Shown: positions 13,520-23,050, numbered from the stretch's first letter. The stretch: DNA of 64,000 nt from Pseudomonadota bacterium (GCA_023436885.1 JAEZHI010000004.1:682001-746000), one strand, 5' to 3'. Translations and numbers: made by a program. The notes: generated from the sequence alone by a model not told the origin.

Positions 13520-14652
13520 CCGTTCTCTCCCCTCGCCCAGGCAGCCTTGGTCTCGGCCTTGAACTCCTGGAAGCGACCGGCTTCGATGGCATCGCGGATA
13601 CCTTGCATCAACGACTGGTAATAGGCGACATTGACCCAGGTGAGCAGCATGGCGCCGAGCGCCTCGCCGGTCCGCACCAGATGATGGATGTAGGCACGCG
13701 AGTAATCGCGGGCTGCCGGACAATCCGACGTCGGATCGATCGGCCGGGGATCGTCCATGTGGCGGGCATTCTTGAAATTGAGCTTGCCAAAACGGGTGTA
13801 GGCAAGGCCGTGCCGACCGGCCCGCGTTGGCATCACGCAATCGAACTGGTCGATACCGCGCGCCACGCTCTCGATGATATCGTCGGGCGTACCAACGCCC
13901 ATCAGATAGCGCGGCTTGTCGCGCGGCAGAATTGGATCCACCACATCGATCATCTGCAGCATCACCGCCTGCGGCTCGCCGACTGCCAGACCGCCCACCG
14001 AAAATCCCTCGAACGGCATCGCAGACAGTTCGCGGGCGCTCACCTCGCGAAGCGACGGCACGTCGCCGCCCTGGACGATGCCGTAGAGCCCCTGCCCTTT
14101 TTCGGGCCCGCCCATCGCCTCGAACTGCCGCCGCGACCTTTCCGCCCAGCGAAGGCTGAGCCGCATGCCGCGCTCGACCTCCTTGGGTTCAGCCGGCAAG
14201 CGAACGCACTCATCAAGCTGCATCTGGATATCGGAGCCAAGAAGTCCCTGGATTTCGATGGAGCGTTCGGGCGTCAGCTCATGACGGCTGCCGTCGATAT
14301 GGCTCTGAAAGGTGACACCGTGCTCGTCCATCTTCCGGAGCTGGGCGAGCGACATCACCTGAAAGCCGCCGCTGTCGGTCAGGATCGTCTTGTCCCAGGT
14401 GGAAAATTTGTGCAGCCCGCCAAGCGCCGCCACTCGTTCGGCACCGGGCCGGAGCATCAAGTGATAAGTGTTGCCAAGGATGACGTCGGCGCCGGTCGCC
14501 TTAACGTCTTCCATGAACATGGCCTTTACCGTGCCGAGCGTACCGACCGGCATGAAGGCCGGGGTCCGGACAATACCGTGCGGAGTGACGATCTCGCCGC
14601 GGCGCGCCCGCCCATCGGTGGCAAGTAGGCGGAAGGAAAAAGGCTGGGTCAT
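13516..14652 (-). CDS. tgt: tRNA-guanine(34) transglycosylase lacking its zinc site
   Basis: A 378-residue TIM-barrel enzyme exchanging guanine 34 for the queuosine precursor in tRNAs with GUN anticodons. Active-site signatures are intact: DSGGFQVMSL, DECVRLP, GIVQGG, GGLAVGE and DQFDCVMPTRAGR with the nucleophilic aspartate. The zinc loop is not: where bacterial enzymes have CxCxxC, this has DPTSDCPAARDYSRAY (two of three cysteines are S and A), and the zinc histidine in TEHN is replaced (TWVN). Start ATG 14652 (MTQPFSF). No queA is adjacent; tenA overlaps its end. Confidence 0.92.
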   Translation of the reverse strand: MTQPFSFRLLATDGRARRGEIVTPHGIVRTPAFMPVGTLGTVKAMFMEDVKATGADVILGNTYHLMLRPGAERVAALGGLHKFSTWDKTILTDSGGFQVMSLAQLRKMDEHGVTFQSHIDGSRHELTPERSIEIQGLLGSDIQMQLDECVRLPAEPKEVERGMRLSLRWAERSRRQFEAMGGPEKGQGLYGIVQGGDVPSLREVSARELSAMPFEGFSVGGLAVGEPQAVMLQMIDVVDPILPRDKPRYLMGVGTPDDIIESVARGIDQFDCVMPTRAGRHGLAYTRFGKLNFKNARHMDDPRPIDPTSDCPAARDYSRAYIHHLVRTGEALGAMLLTWVNVAYYQSLMQGIRDAIEAGRFQEFKAETKAAWARGENG

Positions 14653-14748
14653 CGGCGGTGCTTTCAGCAAAAGGGCGGCTGCCCCCACGCCTCAGCGCGA
14701 GGATTGCAGCCCGCCAATAGCGAAAAACACCGCCGGCAACAATGTCTG

Positions 14749-17700
14749 TTAGCTCCGAAGAAGCCGATAGATCGCTGGAATGACCAGTACGGTGAGCAGG
14801 GTCGACGATGCGAGACCAAACAATAGGGATATGGCAAGCCCCTGGAAAATCGGATCCGTCAGGATGACCGCCGCACCTATGATGGCAGCCAGCGCCGTCA
14901 GAAGGATCGGCTTGAAGCGGATTGAGCCGGCTTCGATCAGGATGTCGGCAAGCGGCCTCTGCACCGTGCGAGACGAGCCATCTTCGTCGATCACCACCAT
15001 CTCGCGCGGTGCGTGGCGAATGAAGTCAGCCAGCAGGATCGAGTTCCGCACGATGATTCCGGCCAGCGCGATGAACCCTATCATCGATGTCGCCGTGAAC
15101 GGCGCATGGAACAGCCAATGCCCCGTGAGAATGCCGATGAAGGTGAGCGGGATCGGCGTCAGGATCACCAGCGGCAACTTGAACGAGCCGAACTGCGCCA
15201 CCACCAGAATGTAAATCCCCAGGATGGCGATGGCGAAGGCCGCCCCCATGTCCCGGAAGGTGACCCAAGTCACTTCCCATTCGCCGTCCCAAAGGAGTGT
15301 CGAATGGTTCTCATCGGCCGGCTGACCGTGCAACGCCACCACCGGCTTTTCGAGGCCGGTCCAATCCTGCCGATCGAGGGCATCCTGCACCGCGAGCATG
15401 CCGTAAAGAGGCGCCTCGAAACTGCCGGCCAGTTCGGCCGTAACCATCTCGGCAAAACGACCATTGTGACGAAAGATCGGGAAGGACGCTCTTTCCTCGT
15501 TCACGCGGACGACATCGCCCAGCTCGACGACGCCGCGATCACCTGGCAGCACATTGGCCGGAATGGGCGTCGTCAGTGCCGTCTCGTCGAGAACCTTCTC
15601 GCCCTTGGTGCGTTCGATGACGATGGGAACGGCAGCGCGCCCACCGCCACGATGAGAGTAACCAACCGTCGACGAGCCCCCCAGGATAGCCAATGTGTCG
15701 AACACATCGCTTTCCTCGACATGGAAGAAGTCGAGATCATCGGTGGAAATGGTCGTGCGGAGGCGCCGAGCTGGTACGCCGAATGAGTTGTCGACGTCGA
15801 CGATGAAAGGCACTTCGCGGAAGGCCGCTTCCACCTTTTCTGCCGTTCGGCGGCGCGTGTCCGGATCCGGCCCATAGATTTCGGCAAGCAAGGTCGCCAT
15901 CACTGGTGGCCCTGGAGGCGGCTCAACAACCTTCAACGAGGTACCCACCGGCACTGCCAGAGCCGCAACGCGTTGACGCAGATCGACGGCGATGTCGTGG
16001 GAAGCCCTGCTGCGTTCCCCTTTCGGTGTCAGGTTCACCTGAACATCGCCCAGTTGCGGTTGGGTTCTGAGATAGGAGTGACGCACAAGACCGTTGAAGT
16101 TGAAAGGCGCAGCCGCTCCGGCATGTGTCTGAGTGGAAACAACCTCCGGCATATCGAGGGCAACCTTCGCCACGGCCTGCGCGACGGCGTCGGTGGCCTC
16201 TACCGAAGAACCTTCCGGAAGATCGATCGTCACGGAGAGTTCAGCCTTGTTGTCGAAGGGCAACAGCTTCACCGTGACATGCTTGGTGTAAAAGAGAGTC
16301 AGTGAGCCAAGCGTCAGCACGCCAACAGCAAGCAAAAAAGCGAGGCTTCTGCCCTTGGTCGCGAGTACCGGGTACGCGACGGCCGCATAGGCTCGCCCCA
16401 AGACTCCACCGGCGCCATCATGGCGCTGATGGGGCGCAGAACCGTTCGCCGACACTTTGAGCATGAGCCAGGGCGTGACGATCGCGGCCACAAAGAACGA
16501 GAAGATCATCGCCGCAGAGGCGTTGGCTGGAATGGGGCTCATATAGGGGCCCATCATTCCGGAGACGAACAGCATGGGTAGAAGCGCAGCGACCACGGTC
16601 AGCGTGGCGACGATGGTCGGATTGCCGACCTCGGCCACCGCAGCAACAGCCCTTTCACGCGGACTGCCACCGTCTTTCATCGCGGCGTGGCGAGCGATGT
16701 TCTCAATGACCACGATGGCATCATCGACCAGTATGCCGATCGAGAAGATCAACGCGAAGAGTGACACCCGATTAAGCGTGTACCCCATCACCTTGGCGGC
16801 AAACAGCGTGAGGAGGATGGTGACGGGGATGACCACCGCCACGACGACAGCCTCACGGAAGCCGATCGCCACCCAGACGAGAGCGATGATGGAAAGCGTC
16901 GCAAGGCCGAGATGGAACAAGAGCTCGTTGGCCTTTTCGTTGGCGGTCTCGCCATAGTCACGCGTCACCTCGACGCTCAGGCTATCGGGAATGAGACTGC
17001 CCTTGAGGCCATCGACGCGCGCCAGGATATCATGAGCGACCGTCACGGCATTGGCGCCCGCCCGTTTGGCAACCGCCAGAGTCACGGCCGGCAACCGTTC
17101 GATTGTACCATCGGCAGCCTTGCGGTCGGTAGATACATAAAGATCAGCGGTGTCCTGAACGAACGAGACGTCAGCGACATCGCGCACGTAGACCGGTCGG
17201 TTGTCGCGCGTTGTCAGGAGAAGATTGCCGATCTCGGTCGGCGACTGCAGCGTCTCGCCAGCGACTAGTTGGATCTCCTGGCCCGAGCTCCGAACCGTAC
17301 CAGCCGGGAACGACCGGTTGGCAGCGGTCACCTTGGCCGACAGCTGCTGCAGCGTTACTCCATAGAGCGCGAGGCGCGCCGGGTCCGGCGCGATCCTAAT
17401 GGCGTCTCCCGTCTCGCCGACGAGATAGGTAAGGCCAACGTCGTCGACCTTGGCGATTTCGCTTCGAAGCTCCCGAGCGACACGCGTAAGGTCGGCAGCC
17501 GTGACGGAAGCCGCCGCTTCCGGTTTTGGGGACAGCGTCAGCGTGACAATGGCGACGTCATCGATGCCCCGCCCAACGATCCTCGGTTCCTGAATGCCAA
17601 CGGGAATACGATCAAGATTGGCACTGATCCGGTCATGAACGCGCAAGACGGCCGCATCCGCCGAGGTGCCCACGAGGAAACGAACGGTCACCACGGCCTG

Positions 17701-17976
17701 TTCGTCGTAGGTCGTCGAGTAAACATGCTCGACGCCGTTAATCGCCTTGACGATGGTCTCCAAGGGTTCGGTGATGAGTTTTTCCGCGTCCTCAGCCTTG
17801 AGACCGGGTGCCGAGACCTGAATATCGACCATCGGCACGGAGATTTGCGGTTCTTCCTCGCGTGGCAAAGTCACCAGAGCGACGAGGCCAACGGCAAAAG
17901 CCGCCAGAAGAAATAATGGCGTCAGCGCCGAGCCGATAAAAGCACGCGTGAGATGACCGGCAATACCAAGCTTCAT
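14749..17976 (-). CDS. RND efflux transporter, inner-membrane pump
   Basis: A 1075-residue HAE1-type RND protein with 12 expected membrane helices and two large periplasmic loops. Landmarks include LPREEEPQISVPMVDI after helix 1, GILVDDAIVVIENIARH in helix 4 with the proton-relay aspartates, and AGIIVRNSILLADF in helix 10, where the AcrB relay lysine is replaced by arginine. The ATG overlaps the stop of the adaptor gene (ATGA). Substrate cannot be told; the copper-related cutC nearby is on the other strand and may be unrelated. No outer-membrane channel gene is in the window. Confidence 0.93.
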   Translation of the reverse strand: MKLGIAGHLTRAFIGSALTPLFLLAAFAVGLVALVTLPREEEPQISVPMVDIQVSAPGLKAEDAEKLITEPLETIVKAINGVEHVYSTTYDEQAVVTVRFLVGTSADAAVLRVHDRISANLDRIPVGIQEPRIVGRGIDDVAIVTLTLSPKPEAAASVTAADLTRVARELRSEIAKVDDVGLTYLVGETGDAIRIAPDPARLALYGVTLQQLSAKVTAANRSFPAGTVRSSGQEIQLVAGETLQSPTEIGNLLLTTRDNRPVYVRDVADVSFVQDTADLYVSTDRKAADGTIERLPAVTLAVAKRAGANAVTVAHDILARVDGLKGSLIPDSLSVEVTRDYGETANEKANELLFHLGLATLSIIALVWVAIGFREAVVVAVVIPVTILLTLFAAKVMGYTLNRVSLFALIFSIGILVDDAIVVIENIARHAAMKDGGSPRERAVAAVAEVGNPTIVATLTVVAALLPMLFVSGMMGPYMSPIPANASAAMIFSFFVAAIVTPWLMLKVSANGSAPHQRHDGAGGVLGRAYAAVAYPVLATKGRSLAFLLAVGVLTLGSLTLFYTKHVTVKLLPFDNKAELSVTIDLPEGSSVEATDAVAQAVAKVALDMPEVVSTQTHAGAAAPFNFNGLVRHSYLRTQPQLGDVQVNLTPKGERSRASHDIAVDLRQRVAALAVPVGTSLKVVEPPPGPPVMATLLAEIYGPDPDTRRRTAEKVEAAFREVPFIVDVDNSFGVPARRLRTTISTDDLDFFHVEESDVFDTLAILGGSSTVGYSHRGGGRAAVPIVIERTKGEKVLDETALTTPIPANVLPGDRGVVELGDVVRVNEERASFPIFRHNGRFAEMVTAELAGSFEAPLYGMLAVQDALDRQDWTGLEKPVVALHGQPADENHSTLLWDGEWEVTWVTFRDMGAAFAIAILGIYILVVAQFGSFKLPLVILTPIPLTFIGILTGHWLFHAPFTATSMIGFIALAGIIVRNSILLADFIRHAPREMVVIDEDGSSRTVQRPLADILIEAGSIRFKPILLTALAAIIGAAVILTDPIFQGLAISLLFGLASSTLLTVLVIPAIYRLLRS

Positions 17977-18926
17977 GGCAGCACCACCACATCTCCGGCC
18001 GCAAGGCCCGAGAGAACCTCGACATCACTGCCGTACCGCTCACCAAGCATCACCGTACGGGCAACTTCGCCGCTGCCAGACGTCACGCGCAAGATGTCGA
18101 TGCCAGACCGGCTCGTAACGGCACTGGCCGGCACCAGCATTGCCTGTCGCGTACCCACCGGCACCCGCACCAAAAGGCGGGCGTCGACAAAATCCGTCGG
18201 CAGGCCAGGAACCTCGACGTCGGCTGTGACGCGACCGCCTTCGATTTGCGGATAGATCTTGGCGAGCCGGCCATCGAGCGGGCCACCGGTCGTCTCCACG
18301 GCCAGCGTGGCATCAGATTTCAGCAGTGTGGCATGACGCTCGGGAATGGACAGGCGCAGGAAAAAGCCCCCACCACCCAATGTTGCCACGGTCTCGCCAG
18401 CCATCAAAACCGACCCCTTGGTGACGGGTACGGTGAGAATCTTGCCATCGGCCGGGGCCAATACATCCCCTTCTGCGCCCTGCTGAACGATGACCTGTCG
18501 CTGCGCCTCGGTCGCGGCAATCTGATTGCGGAAGACATCGACCTGAGTACGCAGCTGATCCAGCCGCTGGCTCGTCGTGACCCCTTTATCAACGAGTGTC
18601 TGCCCCCGGGCAAGATCAGCCTCGGCATTCTGGAGCTGCGCTTCCAGGACCTTCATCTGCGCGTCGAGAGCCGAAATTTGGAAATCGACCTTGTCATCAC
18701 GCACGATCGCAATACGCTGCCCGGCCTTCACGGCAGCGCCCTCGGACACATCAAGCGACACCAACGTTCCGCCCACGCGCGCCCTTGCCGAGAGACTGTC
18801 CCGCGCCTCGACGCGCCCGTAGACCGCCTTCCACTCGGGGATGGCAACCGGCTGAACGACCAGCGTTCCCGCCACCGCCCACGAGGCGAAACAGAGCGAA
18901 GCGAGCCCGGCAAGCAAGAGGCGCAT
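17973..18926 (-). CDS. RND periplasmic adaptor (membrane fusion protein)
   Basis: Start ATG 18926 (MRLLLAGLASLCFASWAVAG) has GGAGG five bases upstream and begins with a signal peptide. Typical adaptor layout follows: first half of the lipoyl domain (GGTLVSLDVSEGAAVKAGQR), a coiled-coil hairpin (QISALDAQMKVLEAQLQNAE…), second lipoyl half (DVLAPADGKILTVPVTKGS), and beta-barrel and membrane-proximal domains. About 317 residues, on the short side. It is sandwiched between a DUF2892 gene and the pump gene in one operon. Confidence 0.92.
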   Translation of the reverse strand: MRLLLAGLASLCFASWAVAGTLVVQPVAIPEWKAVYGRVEARDSLSARARVGGTLVSLDVSEGAAVKAGQRIAIVRDDKVDFQISALDAQMKVLEAQLQNAEADLARGQTLVDKGVTTSQRLDQLRTQVDVFRNQIAATEAQRQVIVQQGAEGDVLAPADGKILTVPVTKGSVLMAGETVATLGGGGFFLRLSIPERHATLLKSDATLAVETTGGPLDGRLAKIYPQIEGGRVTADVEVPGLPTDFVDARLLVRVPVGTRQAMLVPASAVTSRSGIDILRVTSGSGEVARTVMLGERYGSDVEVLSGLAAGDVVVLP

Positions 18927-18938
18927 CAAAACCTCCAA

Positions 18939-19139
18939 TCAGAAGGCACTGCCCGGCTTGACGCCGAGTTTGCGGAACACGATGGCTGCCGGGCAGAAAC
19001 CGGTGAAAGCCGACTGGATAAGGTTGAAACCAACGAAAACCGTCAGCCAGACGAAATATGGCGAGACGAAATGGGTCAGCAGCAGCGAGATCAGCAGCAC
19101 GCTGCCGGCAAACGCAAGAACGGCGCGGTCGACTGTCAT
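18939..19139 (-). CDS. DUF2892 (YgaP-type) inner-membrane protein
   Basis: A 66-residue protein with a hydrophobic hairpin (VLAFAGSVLLISLLLTHF and YFVWLTVFVGFNLIQSAFT), the GFCPAAIVFRKLG signature and the short C-terminus typical of DUF2892 proteins. Relatives are often fused to rhodanese domains or lie in sulfide/redox-responsive operons controlled by the ArsR-type regulator BigR/YgaV. ATG 19139 has GGAGAG upstream. It is first in the operon with the RND pump, directly after an AT-rich inverted repeat. Confidence 0.85.
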   Translation of the reverse strand: MTVDRAVLAFAGSVLLISLLLTHFVSPYFVWLTVFVGFNLIQSAFTGFCPAAIVFRKLGVKPGSAF

Positions 19140-19524
19140 TAGGCACTCTCCTTCGAACTGTATATTATAATATTCTTATATAAAGAAAGACAGAGAAACG
19201 CAAGCATCTCCGATGCCTTGATCGAACCGCTAAGAAAATGCGGCCGATACAACCAGAATGTCGTAAAGGCTGGCGCTTTCGCGAGAATATGTCAATGAGA
19301 CCTGAGACAACAGGATCACAATTTGTGTAGTATTTTCATCATGATAATTGGCGCAGCCCCAGGACCGCTCCGCGCCTCTCCCTCAGGAGTGCCGGTTGTC
19401 GCTTCCTGACTCGCTTTGATGATAGCCTCAGTCGCGATTCTACAACTGGGGCGACACTCCCGGGATCGGCTGGGGGAGCACGGCTCGTCGGCTAGAAACT
19501 ACACCTATCGGACACACACCCGTT
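19140..19524. promoter_or_regulatory. 385-bp intergenic region with AT-rich operator-like repeat
   Basis: Divergent upstream region of the RND operon and cutC. An AT-rich block at 19161-19183 contains TATAA (19166-19170), spacer TATTC and TTATA (19176-19180), flanked by further partial symmetry. It lies 22-43 nt upstream of the DUF2892 start, where a promoter and repressor would act; BigR-type ArsR regulators bind AT-rich sites before similar genes. No regulator gene is adjacent. No other gene is seen in the rest of the interval. Confidence 0.45.
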
Positions 19525-20253
19525 ATGACCGTCAAACTAGAAGTCTGTATCGATGACATCGCCAGCATCGATGCATGTGTTGAAGCGGGTGCTGACCGCA
19601 TCGAACTATGCTCGGCGCTCGATCTTGGTGGGCTGACCCCTTCCCCTGGGCTGATCATTGCCGCCGCCAAATCTCCGGTCCCCGCCCGTGCCATGGTCAG
19701 ACCGCGTGCCGGTGACTTCTGCTTCACCGAGGCGGAGGTGGAAGTCATGCTCGGTGACATTGACGCCGTTCGGTCAGCTGGACTTTCCGGGGTAGTGCTT
19801 GGAGCAACGACGTCCGACAATGAGTTGGACAGATCGGTTCTCACCCGCTTGGTTGCTGCCGCCGGCAGCCTCGGCAAGACCCTGCACCGCGCCGTCGATC
19901 TTTTGCCCGATCCGGTGGCTGCCGTCGACATCGCCTTCGGACTGGGCTTTGACTGCATATTGACCTCCGGCGGAGCATTGACCGCCGACGCCGGAGCGGC
20001 CGTTATTGCCTCCATGGTCGAGCGGGCCGCGGGACGCATCGAAATCATGGTAGGCAGCGGCGTGAGAGAAGAAAACGCGGCAGCGCTCCAACGGGCCACC
20101 CGCGTCAACTGGTTGCATTCCTCTTGCGCCCGCTCGGAGGCGAACCGCGCCGACATCAGGCACTTTGGCTTTGGCCCGGCCGCACGCCGGCTTGCCGACC
20201 CACAGCGCATAAGGGCGCTCAAGATAGCTGCGGTCTCCGGGGTGGTCTCGTGA
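19525..20253 (+). CDS. cutC: CutC family protein
   Basis: A 242-residue TIM-barrel protein with CutC landmarks: LEVCIDDIASIDACVEAGAD and RIELCSALDLGGLTPS at the N-terminus, ARAMVRPRAGDFCF near 50-65, TLHRAVDLLPDP near 120, and ILTSGGALTADAG near 150. CutC was named for copper homeostasis in E. coli, but its biochemical role is unsettled. It overlaps the GTG start of a DMT exporter gene by four bases, so the two are likely translated together. Slightly short at the end compared with some homologues. Confidence 0.9.
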   Translation: MTVKLEVCIDDIASIDACVEAGADRIELCSALDLGGLTPSPGLIIAAAKSPVPARAMVRPRAGDFCFTEAEVEVMLGDIDAVRSAGLSGVVLGATTSDNELDRSVLTRLVAAAGSLGKTLHRAVDLLPDPVAAVDIAFGLGFDCILTSGGALTADAGAAVIASMVERAAGRIEIMVGSGVREENAAALQRATRVNWLHSSCARSEANRADIRHFGFGPAARRLADPQRIRALKIAAVSGVVS

Positions 20254-21116
20254 TCCTAACCGACAATGTAAAGGGAGCCATCCTCACGGTCTGCTCTTTC
20301 GGCATCTTCTCCATTGCCGACACCGTCGTGAAATACGAAACGCAGTTCCTGCCAGTTCCGGCGGTCACGTCGATGATCACCGGCGCGGCAGCGCTATTCA
20401 TCGCGCTCTTTGCAATCATGAAAGGCCAGGGACGAGCCCTTTTGCCCGCGACACCCGCCTTTACTCTCGGCCGGGGCGCACTCCTCGCCAGCGAGACGGC
20501 GATCATCTACTACGCCTTTTCGGCCGTTCCACTCGCCGACGTCTACGTTCTAACCTTCCTGGCGCCGATCTTCGTCTCGATTATCGCCATTGCGTTTCTG
20601 GGCGAACGCCCGTCTCCGCTGGTGGCTATCGGTATCGTTCTTGGCTTTGCCGGCGTACTCGTTGCCTTCCGTCCGGGCGCCATGGAGTTTGGGCTCGGCC
20701 ATTTTGCTGCCGCCGGGTCAGCATTGGTTTTCGCGGTGACGCTGATCATGATCCGCATTGCACCCGCCCACGAGTCCAACCTCGCGCTGGTCATCACCCC
20801 CATGGTCATCCTATCTCTCGGCAGCGGTCTGATGACGCTTCTATCAGTGGGGTTCCCTGCCATTTCCGTCGACGAGCTCGCTCTGCTGTTCATTGCCGGA
20901 TTCTGTCTGTTCGCCGGCAATCTCCTGATCGTTCGCGCCTACCGCATTGGCGTGGCTTCGTTCCTGGCACCATTCCAGTATTGCCTGATTTTCTGGGGCG
21001 CGCTCAATGGCTGGCTGGTCTTTGGCGCTTCGGTTGAACTGTTCACCTGGATCGGCGCCGCCATCATCATCGCTGCCGGGCTGATTGTCCTCCGGGGCGA
21101 ACGCGCCAGCGCCTGA
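20250..21116 (+). CDS. EamA/DMT family transporter
   Basis: GTG 20250 (VILTDNVKGAILTVCSFGIF) overlaps the cutC stop (GTGA). The 288-residue product has ten predicted membrane helices in two EamA repeats, with the loop pattern ETAIIYYAFSAVPLADVYVL and TFLAPIFVSIIAIAFLGE in repeat one and FQYCLIFWGALNGWLVFG in repeat two. DMT proteins export amino acids, nucleosides or other small molecules; the substrate here is not evident. The longer frame from 20124 lies inside cutC and is not used. Confidence 0.88.
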   Translation: MILTDNVKGAILTVCSFGIFSIADTVVKYETQFLPVPAVTSMITGAAALFIALFAIMKGQGRALLPATPAFTLGRGALLASETAIIYYAFSAVPLADVYVLTFLAPIFVSIIAIAFLGERPSPLVAIGIVLGFAGVLVAFRPGAMEFGLGHFAAAGSALVFAVTLIMIRIAPAHESNLALVITPMVILSLGSGLMTLLSVGFPAISVDELALLFIAGFCLFAGNLLIVRAYRIGVASFLAPFQYCLIFWGALNGWLVFGASVELFTWIGAAIIIAAGLIVLRGERASA

Positions 21117-21255
21117 GACGTTGTCTCCGAAAGACGCTTCCAACCATCTCACGCCGTTTCGTCTTGCTTGATGATCCCGGCTTCTCGCGATAGCCTGCCC
21201 TGAAAGATCAAATGACAACGTAATCATACGACAAAATTGCCCAAGGGAGAGCGCC

Positions 21256-22086
21256 ATGACCAAACTTGAGGGAACGGTCGCCATTGTAACCGGAGCAGGT
21301 CGCGGCATTGGCCGGGAGATCGCACTTCATCAAGCACGTGCAGGCGCCAAGGTCGCAGTCCTCGCCCGTACGACGCTCGAGATCGAGGAAACGGCTGCCC
21401 TGATCGCCGCCGAAGGCGGCAAAGCAATGGCGGTTCCGGTTGATCTCGTGGACCGCGCTGCCGTCGAGACGGCAATCGGACGGATTGCCGCAGAGCTTGG
21501 TCCGATCGATACGCTCGTCAACAATCACGGCTCCTTCAGAGCGTTCGGCCCGATCTGGGAGTGCGATCCCGAGACCTGGTGGAACGACATCGAGATCAAC
21601 CTGCGCGGTACGTTCCATACCTGTCGCGCTTTGGCTTCGGCAATGCGCGCACGGAGACAAGGTCGCATCGTCAATCTCGTTGGCGGCGGTACCGGCAACA
21701 GCTTTCCGAATGGGTCCGGCTACGCTTCCAGCAAGGCGGCGATCATGCGCTTCACCGAGTGCTTCAACGACACTGTCAAAGACGCCGGCGTCTACGCCTT
21801 TGCCGTCGATCCGGGCTTAGTGAGAACCGCCATGACGGAACTTCAGCTCAACTCCGATGAGGGCAAGAAGCACCTGCCCGACATCGAGCGGCTGTTCGAG
21901 GAGGGCATCAACATCCCGCCGAACCGGGCTGCTGCCTTGATCGCAGATATTGCCGCCGGTCGCTTTGACAAGCTGGCCGGTCGGATGCTGCGCGGCGTCG
22001 AAGATCGAGACGCGTTGGAGCAGGCGATGGACGATCTCGTTGCTACCGACGGGCGGGCCCTGAGGCTGACCCGCCTCGACATCTGA
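21256..22086 (+). CDS. SDR family oxidoreductase with altered catalytic serine
   Basis: A 276-residue Rossmann-fold dehydrogenase/reductase. NAD(P)-binding GAGRGIGRE lies at about 13-21 and NNHGS replaces the usual NNAG near 90. YASSKAA provides catalytic Tyr and Lys, but 13 residues before the Tyr, where the catalytic Ser normally stands, there is Gly (NLVGGGTGNSFPNGSGY). The C-terminal ending (KLAGRMLRGVEDRDALEQAM) is specific to an SDR subgroup. ATG 21256 follows GGGAG. Convergent with a lactate/malate dehydrogenase-family gene. Substrate unknown. Confidence 0.85.
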   Translation: MTKLEGTVAIVTGAGRGIGREIALHQARAGAKVAVLARTTLEIEETAALIAAEGGKAMAVPVDLVDRAAVETAIGRIAAELGPIDTLVNNHGSFRAFGPIWECDPETWWNDIEINLRGTFHTCRALASAMRARRQGRIVNLVGGGTGNSFPNGSGYASSKAAIMRFTECFNDTVKDAGVYAFAVDPGLVRTAMTELQLNSDEGKKHLPDIERLFEEGINIPPNRAAALIADIAAGRFDKLAGRMLRGVEDRDALEQAMDDLVATDGRALRLTRLDI

Positions 22087-22105
22087 GCGAAATCGCGCGG
22101 TCAGC

Positions 22106-23050
22106 CTAGCCGGTCGTCTGCGCTTCCGCCCGCTCCAGAAGCGCCAACACGTGGGCGTGCGAGGCCTCGAAGGCGGCTTGTTCTTCGTCCGTAAAGCGAC
22201 AGGCAACGACGGCTTCGCGGCCGGCGCGGCCAATGATGCACGGCACGCTCATCACCACATCGGATACGCCGTATTCGCCCTGCAGAAGCGTGCCGACGGG
22301 CAGCACCGAGCGTTCATTGCCGGCAATGGCCCGGATAATGCGGAATACCGAGGCGGCAATACCATGGTTGGTGTTGCCCTTGCCCGCGAAAATATCGAGG
22401 CCGATCTGCAGCACCCGATGCCTGACCTCGGCACGATCGATCAGCGGCAAACCGTTCAGTTCGCAGTAGTTATCCACATCCAATCCACAGACATTGCACA
22501 GGCTCCACGGGATGAATCCGGTGTCGCTGTGGTCACCCAGCACCCAGCCGAAGATGTTCTTTGGGTCGATGGAAACATGCTCGCTGACGATGCGCATGAA
22601 GCGGGCGGTGTCGATGATGGTGCCAAGGCTGATAACCCGCTCCTTCGGGAAGGAGGAATGGCGCAACACCACCTGTACGAGGATGTCGACGGGATTGGTC
22701 ACCATCAACACGATGGCGCCAGGCGATGTTCGTTCAACATCGGCGATGATCGACTTCATGATGGCGCTGTTGATCTGGGCAAGGGCATCGCGAGTCTGCC
22801 CCGCCTTGATCTGAGCGCCGGCAGTGATCACCACGATGTCGCTGCCGGCCGAATCCGAATAGTCGCCGGCGGTGAGCCGAGGGTTCTGAGCGTAGATGAA
22901 GGACGTCGTATGGGAGAAATCCCAAAGCTCGGCCTGCGCCTTGGCAGCTGCCTGGTCGATGACCACGATTTCCGAAGCGACGCCGCTGTTGAGAAGATGG
23001 CTAACCACTTCGGTGCCAACCGCTCCCATGCCGATGACCGTGATCTTCAT
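22106..23050 (-). CDS. lactate/malate dehydrogenase family protein
   Basis: A 314-residue NAD-dependent 2-hydroxyacid dehydrogenase of the LDH/MDH fold. ITVIGMGAVGTEV binds NAD; AGAQIKAGQTRDALAQIN carries the mobile-loop arginine; NPVDILVQV, TIIDTARFMRIVSE (Asp and substrate Arg) and LGDHSDTGF (catalytic His) follow. The active-site loop GDHSDT differs from the usual GEHGDS, and the sequence is far enough from classic LDH that the substrate is uncertain. Monocistronic, convergent with the SDR gene. A second LDH-like gene, of another subfamily, is at 54006. Confidence 0.85.
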   Translation of the reverse strand: MKITVIGMGAVGTEVVSHLLNSGVASEIVVIDQAAAKAQAELWDFSHTTSFIYAQNPRLTAGDYSDSAGSDIVVITAGAQIKAGQTRDALAQINSAIMKSIIADVERTSPGAIVLMVTNPVDILVQVVLRHSSFPKERVISLGTIIDTARFMRIVSEHVSIDPKNIFGWVLGDHSDTGFIPWSLCNVCGLDVDNYCELNGLPLIDRAEVRHRVLQIGLDIFAGKGNTNHGIAASVFRIIRAIAGNERSVLPVGTLLQGEYGVSDVVMSVPCIIGRAGREAVVACRFTDEEQAAFEASHAHVLALLERAEAQTTG

